Shown: one piece after another, positions 1-9,221 of the stretch
Position numbering within the stretch: position 1 is the stretch's first letter
How the letters are laid out: every line of letters begins with the position of its first letter
NCBI GenBank assembly: GCA_947177435.1
Contig: CAMWUM010000056.1
Span: 1 to 9,221, forward strand
DNA from: an uncultured Muribaculaceae bacterium
GTDB taxonomy: Bacteria > Bacteroidota > Bacteroidia > Bacteroidales > Muribaculaceae
DNA length: 9,221 nucleotides
Direction of reading: 5' to 3'
The notes under the pieces: model-generated
Seen by the model: the letters and a program-made list of their open reading frames with translations, nothing else
Told to the model about the DNA's origin: nothing
Database searches by the model: none
Position numbers and translations under genes: made by a program

Positions 1-2171
1 ATATATACAGAGTTGAAGCCTTGCTGGTCTTCCTCCATCTGCTTCATCAGGGTGTCAGCGAGTTTCTTGTTGACGTTTGTCCATACGTCAATCACCTGAT
101 TGTAACGGTCGTTACCTGTGATCATACCCATCTGGTAGTTGGTGAGGATCTCCTCTACCTGCGCATTACCCTGTGCTACATATTCAGCCTTCTCCTCTGG
201 AATGATGACGTCGCCAAGGTTGAATGAAAGACCTCCACGGAAGGCCATCTTGTAGCCGAGGTTCTTGATGTCGTCGAGGAATTGCGCCGAACGTGTCACA
301 CCGCAGGTCTTGATCACCTTGGTGATGATGTTGCGGAGCGATTTCTTCGAGATGATCTCATTGACGTATCCGATCTCCTTCGGCACATACTGGTTGAAGA
401 GTATCCGGCCTACGGAAGTATTGTCCTTCAGAACCTTGACTGGGTTGCCGTTCTCATCGATATCGTCCACAAGAACAGATACGGGAGCATGAAGGTCAAG
501 ACGGCCCTCATTGTATGCTATCTCGGCTTCTTCAGGACCGTAAAACTTCGCGCCCTCGCCCTTAGTGCCGGGGCGAAGCTTGGTAATGTAGTAGAGACCG
601 AGCACCATGTCCTGCGAAGGCACAGTGATAGGAGCACCGTTGGCAGGATTAAGGATGTTGTGGGCTCCGAGCATCAGCATCTGGGCCTCAAGGATAGCCT
701 CGTTGCCGAGAGGAAGGTGTACTGCCATCTGGTCGCCATCGAAGTCAGCGTTGAATGCCGTACATGCGAGCGGGTGCAGCTGGATTGCCTTGCCCTCGAT
801 CATCTTGGGCTGGAAAGCCTGGATACCGAGACGGTGAAGTGTCGGGGCTCGGTTGAGGAGCACCGGATGACCCTTCATGACGTGCTCAAGGATATCCCAC
901 ACCACAGGCTCCTTGCGGTCTACAATCTTCTTCGCGCTCTTTACTGTCTTCACGATGCCGCGCTCGATGAGTTTGCGGATTACGAAAGGCTTGTAGAGCT
1001 CAGCAGCCATGAGTTTCGGAATGCCGCACTCGTGCATCTTCAGCTCAGGACCTACGACGATAACCGAACGGGCGGAATAGTCGACACGCTTACCGAGAAG
1101 GTTCTGACGGAAGCGGCCCTGCTTGCCCTTGAGCGAGTCAGAGAGCGACTTGAGGGGACGGTTGGCGTCGCTCTTGACGGCCGACGACTTGCGGCTGTTG
1201 TCGAGGAGCGAGTCGACGGCCTCCTGGAGCATGCGCTTCTCGTTGCGCAGAATCACCTCGGGAGCCTTGATTTCGAGCAGGCGCTTGAGGCGGTTGTTGC
1301 GGATGATGACGCGGCGGTATAGGTCGTTGAGGTCAGAGGTGGCGAAGCGTCCGCCGTCGAGGGGCACCAGGGGGCGCAGCTCGGGGGGAATGACGGGCAC
1401 CACCTGCAGGATCATCCACTCGGGCTTGTTGCGGTGGCGAGAGGCGCGGAACGACTCTACGACCTGGAGCCTCTTCAGGGCTTCGGTCTTGCGCTGCTGC
1501 GAGCTGTTCTCGCGGTCGGCCTGGGCGCGGAGCTGGTATGAGAGGGAGTCGAGGTCGATGTCCTTGAGCAGGTCATAGATGGCCTCGGCGCCCATCTTGG
1601 CGATGAACTTGTTGGGGTCGGTATCGTCGAGCAGGGCATTGTCCTTGGGCAGGCGGTCCATGATCTCGAGGTACTCGTCCTCAGAGAGCAGGTCGAGGCG
1701 CTGCACAGACTTGTCGCCGAGCTCGCCGGCGAGGCCGGGCTGGAGCACGATGTAACGCTCGTAGTATATTACGGAGTCAAGCTTTTTAGAGGGCAAGCCC
1801 AGGAGGTATCCGATCTTGTTGGGGAGCGAGCGGAAGTACCAGATGTGAGCCACGGGCACGACGAGCTTGATGTGGCCCATGCGCTCGCGGCGCACTTTCT
1901 TCTCGGTGACCTCCACGCCGCAGCGGTCGCATACGATGCCCTTGTAGCGGATGCGCTTGTACTTTCCGCAGTGGCACTCGTAATCCTTTACGGGGCCGAA
2001 GATGCGTTCGCAGAAAAGGCCGTCGCGCTCAGGCTTGTAAGTGCGGTAGTTTATGGTCTCGGGCTTGAGGACCTCGCCTGACGACTTTTCGAGGATTTCC
2101 TCGGGCGATGCGAGTCCGATGGTAATCTTCGAAAATCCGTTTTTTGATTTATTGTCTTTTCTAAAAGCCAT
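1..2171 (-). CDS. rpoC: RNA polymerase subunit beta-prime, N-terminal half (runs off left edge)
   Basis: Encodes the beta-prime subunit of RNA polymerase, which carries the catalytic Mg2+. The frame from ATG at 2171 stays open to the left edge, giving 723 codons of a protein that is usually about 1400 residues in this phylum, so only the N-terminal half is present. The protein starts [20 protein letters not shown]. The N-terminal zinc finger has Cys66, Cys68, Cys81 and Cys84. The conserved [19 protein letters not shown] block lies at about residues 352–370. The catalytic NADFDGDQM motif spans residues 474–482, with Asp476, Asp478 and Asp480 as metal ligands. The bridge helix, trigger loop and second zinc site would lie beyond the edge. 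It follows rpoB by 62 nt and is presumably co-transcribed. No Shine-Dalgarno is visible before the start. Codon usage changes sharply near 1109 (see findings). Identity is certain; the missing 3' half is a window effect, not a truncation. Confidence 0.98.
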   Translation of the reverse strand, partial: MAFRKDNKSKNGFSKITIGLASPEEILEKSSGEVLKPETINYRTYKPERDGLFCERIFGPVKDYECHCGKYKRIRYKGIVCDRCGVEVTEKKVRRERMGHIKLVVPVAHIWYFRSLPNKIGYLLGLPSKKLDSVIYYERYIVLQPGLAGELGDKSVQRLDLLSEDEYLEIMDRLPKDNALLDDTDPNKFIAKMGAEAIYDLLKDIDLDSLSYQLRAQADRENSSQQRKTEALKRLQVVESFRASRHRNKPEWMILQVVPVIPPELRPLVPLDGGRFATSDLNDLYRRVIIRNNRLKRLLEIKAPEVILRNEKRMLQEAVDSLLDNSRKSSAVKSDANRPLKSLSDSLKGKQGRFRQNLLGKRVDYSARSVIVVGPELKMHECGIPKLMAAELYKPFVIRKLIERGIVKTVKSAKKIVDRKEPVVWDILEHVMKGHPVLLNRAPTLHRLGIQAFQPKMIEGKAIQLHPLACTAFNADFDGDQMAVHLPLGNEAILEAQMLMLGAHNILNPANGAPITVPSQDMVLGLYYITKLRPGTKGEGAKFYGPEEAEIAYNEGRLDLHAPVSVLVDDIDENGNPVKVLKDNTSVGRILFNQYVPKEIGYVNEIISKKSLRNIITKVIKTCGVTRSAQFLDDIKNLGYKMAFRGGLSFNLGDVIIPEEKAEYVAQGNAQVEEILTNYQMGMITGNDRYNQVIDVWTNVNKKLADTLMKQMEEDQQGFNSVY

Positions 2172-2233
2172 GCTTGGTATATAGAGGTTATAAGAGTGTT
2201 GAGGAGAGAGGAGAGGATATGGGGGTCAGTCCA
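2172..2233 (-). other. rpoB–rpoC intergenic spacer with polypyrimidine tract
   Basis: The 62-nt spacer has no terminator-like hairpin and no Bacteroidota promoter match, so rpoB and rpoC are probably one transcript. On the coding strand it holds a C/T-only run (complement of 2201–2217). The purine strand of that run contains a 13-nt mirror repeat at 2201–2213, which reads the same in both directions. There is no Shine-Dalgarno before rpoC. Confidence 0.6.
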
Positions 2234-6040
<3,807 letters not shown>

Positions 6041-6113
6041 CAGTTAAGGAAAAAATGTTAGCGAAAAAAGAACTCAAATTGTGTCTGTTCGCCGCCACGA
6101 AAACCATAGTATG

Positions 6114-6144
6114 CAAACCTATGCGGCCGCGAGATTTGAGGAAA
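6114..6144 (-). promoter_or_regulatory. Candidate Bacteroidota promoter for rpoBC
   Basis: Reading the minus strand, TAGGTTTG (complement of 6114–6121) is an exact match to the Bacteroidota -7 element TAnnTTTG. TTTC (complement of 6141–6144) lies exactly 19 nt upstream and matches three of the four bases of the -33 TTTG element. Transcription would start near 6106–6108, leaving a leader of roughly 65–70 nt before the rpoB ATG. The placement, after two hairpins and before rpoB, supports an internal promoter that can set rpoBC expression apart from the ribosomal protein genes. This rests on pattern and position only. Confidence 0.5.
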
Positions 6145-6149
6145 GGCGC

Positions 6150-6174
6150 GGGCATGGCCCACGGGGCCTTGCCC
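6150..6174 (-). other. GC-rich inverted repeat (hairpin) upstream of rpoB promoter
   Basis: On the minus strand the arms GGGCAAGGCCC and GGGCCATGCCC flank a three-base CGT loop. They form ten base pairs with one central A·A mismatch. It lies immediately upstream of the candidate rpoB promoter and is not followed by a T-run, so it is not a standard intrinsic terminator. It could be an RNA processing or pausing structure, or a protein-binding site on DNA. The inverted repeat itself is plain; its role is unknown. Confidence 0.6.
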
Positions 6175-6189
6175 TGCCTCTAATTCATA

Positions 6190-6240
6190 GACGAAAAGGT
6201 TAAGAACCTCCCAGCAAAGGGGATTCTTAACCTAAACGTC
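6190..6240 (-). terminator. Stem-loop after rplL: attenuator, weak terminator or processing site
   Basis: Sixteen nucleotides after the rplL stop codon, the minus strand carries GGTTAAGAA (complement of 6224–6232) and TTCTTAACC (complement of 6198–6206) as perfectly complementary 9-base arms. Further pairs form inside (TCnCC with GGnGG, one mismatch). The stem resumes outside as GACG/CGTC (6190–6193 with 6237–6240) after a four-base internal loop. TTTT directly follows the inner 3' arm, which resembles a weak intrinsic terminator, but the T-run is short and could equally be the internal loop of the longer stem. In E. coli the equivalent rplL–rpoB gap holds a partial terminator and an RNase III site, so a function in lowering rpoBC relative to rplL is plausible. 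Confidence 0.55.
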
Positions 6241-6255
6241 TGTGGGTCAGGTGAC

Positions 6256-6633
6256 TTATTTAAGTTCTACCTCAGCGCCTTCAGCCTCGAGACGCTCCTT
6301 GAGCGAGTCAGCGTCAGCCTTGGCAACGCCTTCCTTAACGGTGGCGGGGGTGTTGTCGACCATGTCCTTAGCCTCCTTCAGGCCCAGGCCAGTGATCTCC
6401 TTGATGAGCTTAACGACTTTCAGCTTCTGAGCGCCGCCCGACTTGAGGATGACGTCAAAGCTGTTCTTCTCCTCCTCAGCGGGAGCAGCGCCAGCGGCGG
6501 GACCGGCAGCAACGGCAACGGCTGCAGCGGCGGGTTCGATACCGTACTCCTCCTTGAGGATTTGAGCGAGTTCGTTTACTTCCTTAACGGTGAGGTTAAC
6601 AAGTTGTTCAGCAAAAGCTTTAAGATCTGCCAT
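6256..6633 (-). CDS. rplL: 50S ribosomal protein L7/L12
   Basis: Encodes the multi-copy stalk protein L7/L12 (125 residues), which recruits and activates the translational GTPases EF-Tu, EF-G, IF2 and RF3. The N-terminal dimerisation helices cover about residues 1–33. An Ala/Gly/Pro-rich flexible hinge covers about 34–56. The globular C-terminal domain covers about 57–125 and includes the conserved [16 protein letters not shown] helix region that contacts the GTPases. Length and all three parts match the family, and there are no anomalies. It lies 49 nt after rplJ in an A/C-rich, apparently unstructured leader with no Shine-Dalgarno. Its ATG is preceded by ACTACA, as is that of rplJ. The stem-loop at 6190–6240 follows the stop and may end or process much of the transcript here. 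Confidence 0.99.
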   Translation of the reverse strand: MADLKAFAEQLVNLTVKEVNELAQILKEEYGIEPAAAAVAVAAGPAAGAAPAEEEKNSFDVILKSGGAQKLKVVKLIKEITGLGLKEAKDMVDNTPATVKEGVAKADADSLKERLEAEGAEVELK

Positions 6634-6682
6634 TGTAGTATAAAGTTTGTGTTGTTGTTTTTAAAATGTTGGTTTTGGTTTT

Positions 6683-7207
6683 TTAAGCCTCCTTCTTCGA
6701 AAGAGTCTCGAGGATGCCGTGGAGCTTGGTGGCGCCAGACTGGAGGGCGCTGACCACGTTCTTGGCGGGCGACTGGAGCAGGGCGACAACGTCGGCGATG
6801 AGCTCGTTCTTGCTCTTGATAGAGGCAAGCACATCGATCTGCTCGGGGCCGAAGTAAACGCACTCCTCGACGTAAGCGGCCTTGAGAGCGGGCAGCTTGT
6901 CGCCTTTCTTGACGAAGTCCTTAAGGAGCTTGGCCGGAGCGTTGCCCACCTGGGTGAGCATCAGCGAGGTCGAGCCCTTGAGGGCGGGATAGAGGCCGCT
7001 GTAGTCGCCTTCGAGGCTCTCGAGAGCCTTGTGGAGCAGGGTGTTCTTGACGACCATGAGCTTGACGTCGGCCTTGAAGCAGGCGCGGCGCAGGTCGCTG
7101 GTCTTGGCTGCGTCGAGGCCGGTGGTCTCAACGAGGTAGAAAGCCGGGTACTGCTGGATAGCCTCCTTGATTTTCTCTATGATAAGCGATTTATCTTCCT
7201 TTTTCAT
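6683..7207 (-). CDS. rplJ: 50S ribosomal protein L10
   Basis: Encodes L10 (174 residues), the stalk base protein that binds 23S rRNA next to L11 and anchors L7/L12 dimers. The N-terminal globular rRNA-binding domain covers about residues 1–130 and includes VVKNTLLHKAL (residues 52–62) and the conserved LKGSTSLMLT region (residues 76–85). The long C-terminal helix (about 135–172) is the L7/L12 docking segment. Length is normal for the family. The ATG at 7207 is supported by alignment of MKKEDKSLIIEKI with the usual L10 start. It lies only 24 nt after rplA, too short for the large L10-binding leader known upstream of rplJ in proteobacteria. Any such autoregulatory site would have to overlap rplA. 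Co-transcribed with rplA and rplL by position. Confidence 0.99.
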   Translation of the reverse strand: MKKEDKSLIIEKIKEAIQQYPAFYLVETTGLDAAKTSDLRRACFKADVKLMVVKNTLLHKALESLEGDYSGLYPALKGSTSLMLTQVGNAPAKLLKDFVKKGDKLPALKAAYVEECVYFGPEQIDVLASIKSKNELIADVVALLQSPAKNVVSALQSGATKLHGILETLSKKEA

Positions 7208-7231
7208 TGTAGTCTCGTTTTTAGGGGGTTA

Positions 7232-7927
7232 TCATGCGTCGAGCGACTTGATGTCAATCTTGACGCCGGGGCTCATTGTGCTCGAAAGATAAATGCTCTT
7301 GAGGTAGGTGCCTTTTGCGGTGGCGGGCTTGAGCTTGATCAGGGTGTTGATGAACTCCTTAGCGTTGTCGCTCATCTGGTCGGGGGTGAAGCTCACCTTG
7401 CCGATCGACGAGTGCACGATGCCGTTCTTGTCAACCTTGAAGTCAATCTTGCCCTTCTTGACCTCTTCGACGGCCTTAGCCACGTCAACGGTGACGGTGC
7501 CGCTCTTGGGGTTAGGCATCAGGCCGCGGGGGCCGAGGATGCGGCCCAGAGCGCCGACCTTGCCCATCACAGAGGGCTGGGTGATGATCACGTCAACGTC
7601 GGTCCAGCCTTCCTTGATTTTCTGGATGTACTCGTCGAGGCCAACGTAGTCGGCTCCGGCAGCCTTGGCGCCGGCTTCGGCGTCGGGGGTGCAGAGCACG
7701 AGCACGCGGGTTACCTTGCCGGTGCCGTGGGGAAGGGTGACGACGCCGCGCACCATCTGGTTGGCCTTGCGGGGGTCAACGCCCAGGCGCACGTCAATGT
7801 CGAGCGAGGCATCGAACTTGGTGAAAGTGATTTCCTTCACCTTCTCGGCTGCCTCAGCCAGGGTGTAAGCCTTGCCTGCTTCAATCTTAGCTAAAGCTAA
7901 CTTTTGGTTCTTTGTAAGTTTACCCAT
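7232..7927 (-). CDS. rplA: 50S ribosomal protein L1
   Basis: Encodes L1 (231 residues; E. coli has 234), which forms the mobile L1 stalk on 23S rRNA and helps release deacylated tRNA from the E site. In E. coli it also represses its own operon by binding the mRNA. Signature sequences are [20 protein letters not shown] in domain I and [16 protein letters not shown] in the centre. The rRNA-binding end includes [22 protein letters not shown]. The ATG at 7927 gives the conserved start [11 protein letters not shown]. The stop is TGA. It lies 23 nt after rplK and 24 nt before rplJ, in an operon arrangement without room for separate promoters. No Shine-Dalgarno is visible. Nothing unusual in the protein. 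Confidence 0.99.
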   Translation of the reverse strand: MGKLTKNQKLALAKIEAGKAYTLAEAAEKVKEITFTKFDASLDIDVRLGVDPRKANQMVRGVVTLPHGTGKVTRVLVLCTPDAEAGAKAAGADYVGLDEYIQKIKEGWTDVDVIITQPSVMGKVGALGRILGPRGLMPNPKSGTVTVDVAKAVEEVKKGKIDFKVDKNGIVHSSIGKVSFTPDQMSDNAKEFINTLIKLKPATAKGTYLKSIYLSSTMSPGVKIDIKSLDA

Positions 7928-7950
7928 CTTTGATTGAATTTAAAAGGTTA

Positions 7951-8388
7951 TTAGGCAGGGAATTCGCCCTTTACGGTAATACCCATTGAACGAGCTGTGC
8001 CGGCCACGATGCGCATGGCAGACTCGATGGTAAAGCAGTTGAGGTCGGGCATCTTCTCTTCAGCGATGGCCTTAACCTGGTCCCAGGTTACCTCGGCCAC
8101 CTTGTTACGGTTAGGCTGAGCGGAACCGGACTTCAGTTTTGCCACCTCCTTGAGCTGGATAGCCACCGGGGGAGTCTTAACAATAAAGTCGAAAGTCTTG
8201 TCGGCGTAGTAGGTGATCACAACCGGCAGGATCTTTCCGGCCTTGTCCTGAGTGCGGGCGTTGAATTGCTTGCAAAACTCCATGATGTTGATACCCTTGC
8301 TACCGAGAGCGGGACCAACTGGGGGCGAGGGGTTAGCCTTGCCGCCTGCAATCTGCAATTTGATCTGGCCAGCAATTTCTTTTGCCAT
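7951..8388 (-). CDS. rplK: 50S ribosomal protein L11
   Basis: Encodes L11 (145 residues; E. coli has 142), which binds the GTPase-associated region of 23S rRNA together with L10. In well-studied bacteria it is needed for RelA activation and for thiopeptide action. The N-terminal domain carries the proline-rich [20 protein letters not shown] segment, including Pro22 and Pro26 at the thiostrepton/factor-binding face. The C-terminal rRNA-binding domain ends in [18 protein letters not shown], the family hallmark. The start at 8388 gives [13 protein letters not shown] as expected. It lies 61 nt after nusG, with a hairpin and T-runs in that gap that could modulate read-through from nusG. No Shine-Dalgarno is visible. 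Confidence 0.99.
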   Translation of the reverse strand: MAKEIAGQIKLQIAGGKANPSPPVGPALGSKGINIMEFCKQFNARTQDKAGKILPVVITYYADKTFDFIVKTPPVAIQLKEVAKLKSGSAQPNRNKVAEVTWDQVKAIAEEKMPDLNCFTIESAMRIVAGTARSMGITVKGEFPA

Positions 8389-8425
8389 TTCTTTAGAATC
8401 TTAATTTGTTAGAAAAACTGAAAAT

Positions 8426-8461
8426 CGAGAGCCGCGGGCCCGGTGGGGCTTACTGCTCTCT
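8426..8461 (-). terminator. Possible attenuator hairpin between nusG and rplK
   Basis: On the minus strand GAGAGC and GCTCTC (complements of 8455–8460 and 8427–8432) can pair, with an inner GCCC/GGGC stem (8446–8449 with 8438–8441) inside a larger internal loop. The structure includes the nusG stop codon. It is followed one base later by TTTT and then TTTTT. This looks like a weak terminator or attenuator, but the internal loop lowers its stability. This gap corresponds to the region where E. coli places the L1-controlled leader of rplKA; no L1 site was recognised here. Confidence 0.35.
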
Positions 8462-9022
8462 CGTCACTTGCCAAGTGTCAAGCTCGAGCAGCGTCTTACG
8501 CCCGAAAATCTTGACGGCGACCTTGAGCTTGGCCTTGTCGCGCTCCACCTCCTCGATCAGACCGGTGAACCCGCTGAACGGGCCCTCGTTGACCTTGACC
8601 GACTCGCCCACGAGGAAGTCGCAGCCAGTGCCTTCGCCCGGCTCGCTGAAGTCGTCGGCAGTGCCAAGCATGCGCTTGACGTCAGCCTCGCTCAGGCGAG
8701 TGGGGCGCGAGCCCTTGTCGCGTCCGCGCAGGAAATCGATTACGTTGGTGGTGTTTGTGAGCTCGTGGATGAGCTCGCCAGTGAGCTGGGCCTCGATGAA
8801 GACGTAGCCGGAGTAGAGATTGCGCTCCTTGAGCACCTTCTTGCCTCCGCGCACCGTCACAACCTTTTCGGTCGGGATGAGCACTTGAAACAGATGGTCG
8901 CCAAGCGTACTGTTCTTAATGGCTCCGTCCAGGAGCTCCTTCACCTTGGCTTCCTTGCCCGAGATGGCGCGCAGCACGTACCATCCCCTTGCGTTAGCTG
9001 TCTCTTTCTCTGCCATAGTCAT
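8450..9022 (-). CDS. nusG: Transcription elongation/antitermination factor NusG
   Basis: Encodes NusG (190 residues), which binds RNA polymerase and, through its KOW domain, Rho or ribosomal protein S10. The NGN domain covers about residues 13–122, beginning GWYVLRAISGKEAKVKELL and including VLIPTEKV and SGYVFIEAQL. The KOW domain covers about 137–182 (VGESVKVNEGPFSGFTGLIE, ending GRKTLLELD). Two in-frame ATGs lie close together. The first is at 9022 and the second, two codons later, at 9016. AAGGA lies 7 nt before the second ATG, ideal spacing for a Shine-Dalgarno, so the 188-residue form starting MAEKETANARGW may be the real product. Such a site is uncommon in Bacteroidota. The cluster position marks this as the housekeeping NusG rather than a capsule-locus paralogue of the UpxY type. 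secE is not visible immediately upstream. Confidence 0.97.
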   Translation of the reverse strand: MTMAEKETANARGWYVLRAISGKEAKVKELLDGAIKNSTLGDHLFQVLIPTEKVVTVRGGKKVLKERNLYSGYVFIEAQLTGELIHELTNTTNVIDFLRGRDKGSRPTRLSEADVKRMLGTADDFSEPGEGTGCDFLVGESVKVNEGPFSGFTGLIEEVERDKAKLKVAVKIFGRKTLLELDTWQVTREQ

Positions 9023-9221
9023 GTCCTTAAAGGAAATTTATCGAAAGGGCCTTACCCACAGGCGCCCTGGCCTGGGCTCTGGGTCGCTGCGCCCGCATCT
9101 CCGGCGGCAAAATCGCCTTTGGGGCGAAGGTGGAAGCATTATTCCGCTCGGCGCGCGGCGCTTGGCCGTATTGTTTGTCTTTGTTTGATATTAGTTTTGA
9201 CACTAAAAATTCATAATTCAA
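9023..9221. other. Gene-free region upstream of nusG
   Basis: No convincing gene is seen in these 199 nt on either strand. The minus-strand frame is open with a TTG start but encodes a low-complexity, arginine/alanine-rich product unlike SecE or any family I recognise. The part next to nusG (about 9050–9165) is GC-rich with short inverted repeats, for example TCGCC/GGCGA at 9113–9127. The outer part (about 9170–9221) is AT-rich and looks like promoter or spacer DNA. The region probably holds the nusG 5' leader, but no good minus-strand TAnnTTTG element was found. Confidence 0.6.
9171..9199 (+). promoter_or_regulatory. Candidate Bacteroidota promoter pointing away from nusG
   Basis: On the plus strand TAGTTTTG (9192–9199) matches TAnnTTTG exactly, and TTG at 9171–9173 lies 18 nt upstream. 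This fits the -33/-7 promoter layout of the phylum. It would drive rightward transcription out of the window, divergent from nusG. AT-rich DNA gives such matches by chance, and no target gene is visible, so support is weak. Confidence 0.25.

Noticed and set aside
282..1322. 346-codon open frame on the plus strand antisense to rpoC
   Set aside because: It lies entirely inside the certain rpoC frame, resembles no known family, and its openness follows from the strong codon bias of the real gene.
1..2171. Possible truncated or pseudogene rpoC
   Set aside because: The frame is open to the edge with no stop or frameshift and keeps the zinc finger and catalytic motif; the missing part is outside the window.
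7208..7231. L10-binding leader before rplJ
   Set aside because: The gap is only 24 nt and shows no kink-turn or multi-stem structure, so the classic leader cannot be placed here.
6719..7894. 391-codon plus-strand open frame spanning rplJ and rplA
   Set aside because: It is antisense to two certain ribosomal protein genes, and its composition is that of a shadow frame.
9027..9221. Minus-strand frame upstream of nusG, first considered as the secE position
   Set aside because: It needs a TTG start at the window edge, has no hydrophobic membrane segment as SecE must have, and its sequence is low-complexity. The other two minus frames are closed by early stops.

Overview
The window is a stretch of the conserved nusG–rplKAJL–rpoBC transcription/translation cluster, with every gene on the minus strand. 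In transcription order (right to left) it holds nusG, rplK, rplA, rplJ, rplL, rpoB and the first half of rpoC, which runs off the left edge. All six other genes are complete and none looks broken.

The organism is very probably a member of the Bacteroidota, order Bacteroidales. RpoB is about 1268 residues and matches the Bacteroides-type sequence closely along its length. Most gene starts lack a Shine-Dalgarno sequence, and candidate promoters fit the Bacteroidota TTTG / TAnnTTTG pattern rather than the sigma-70 one. The high GC content at third codon positions would suit a GC-richer family such as Muribaculaceae; that is an inference, not something the sequence proves.

Layout: 9023–9221 is a gene-free stretch upstream of nusG; secE, the usual neighbour, is not there. 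nusG (8450–9022) is followed by a 61-nt gap with a possible attenuator hairpin. rplK, rplA, rplJ and rplL (8388–6256) are packed with gaps of 23, 24 and 49 nt. The 215-nt rplL–rpoB gap is the richest non-coding region: a long stem-loop just after rplL, a second near-perfect GC hairpin, and then a good Bacteroidota-type promoter ahead of rpoB. rpoB (6040–2234) is followed after 62 nt by rpoC (2171 to the edge).

The genes work together in gene expression: NusG couples RNA polymerase to pausing, termination and ribosomes; L11, L1, L10 and L7/L12 form the two mobile stalks of the large ribosomal subunit; beta and beta-prime form the RNA polymerase active site. I found no new system here. The observations most worth a second look are an abrupt change of codon usage inside rpoC near position 1109, a substitution in the rifampicin-pocket region of RpoB (Tyr529 where Asn is expected), and the regulatory architecture between rplL and rpoB.
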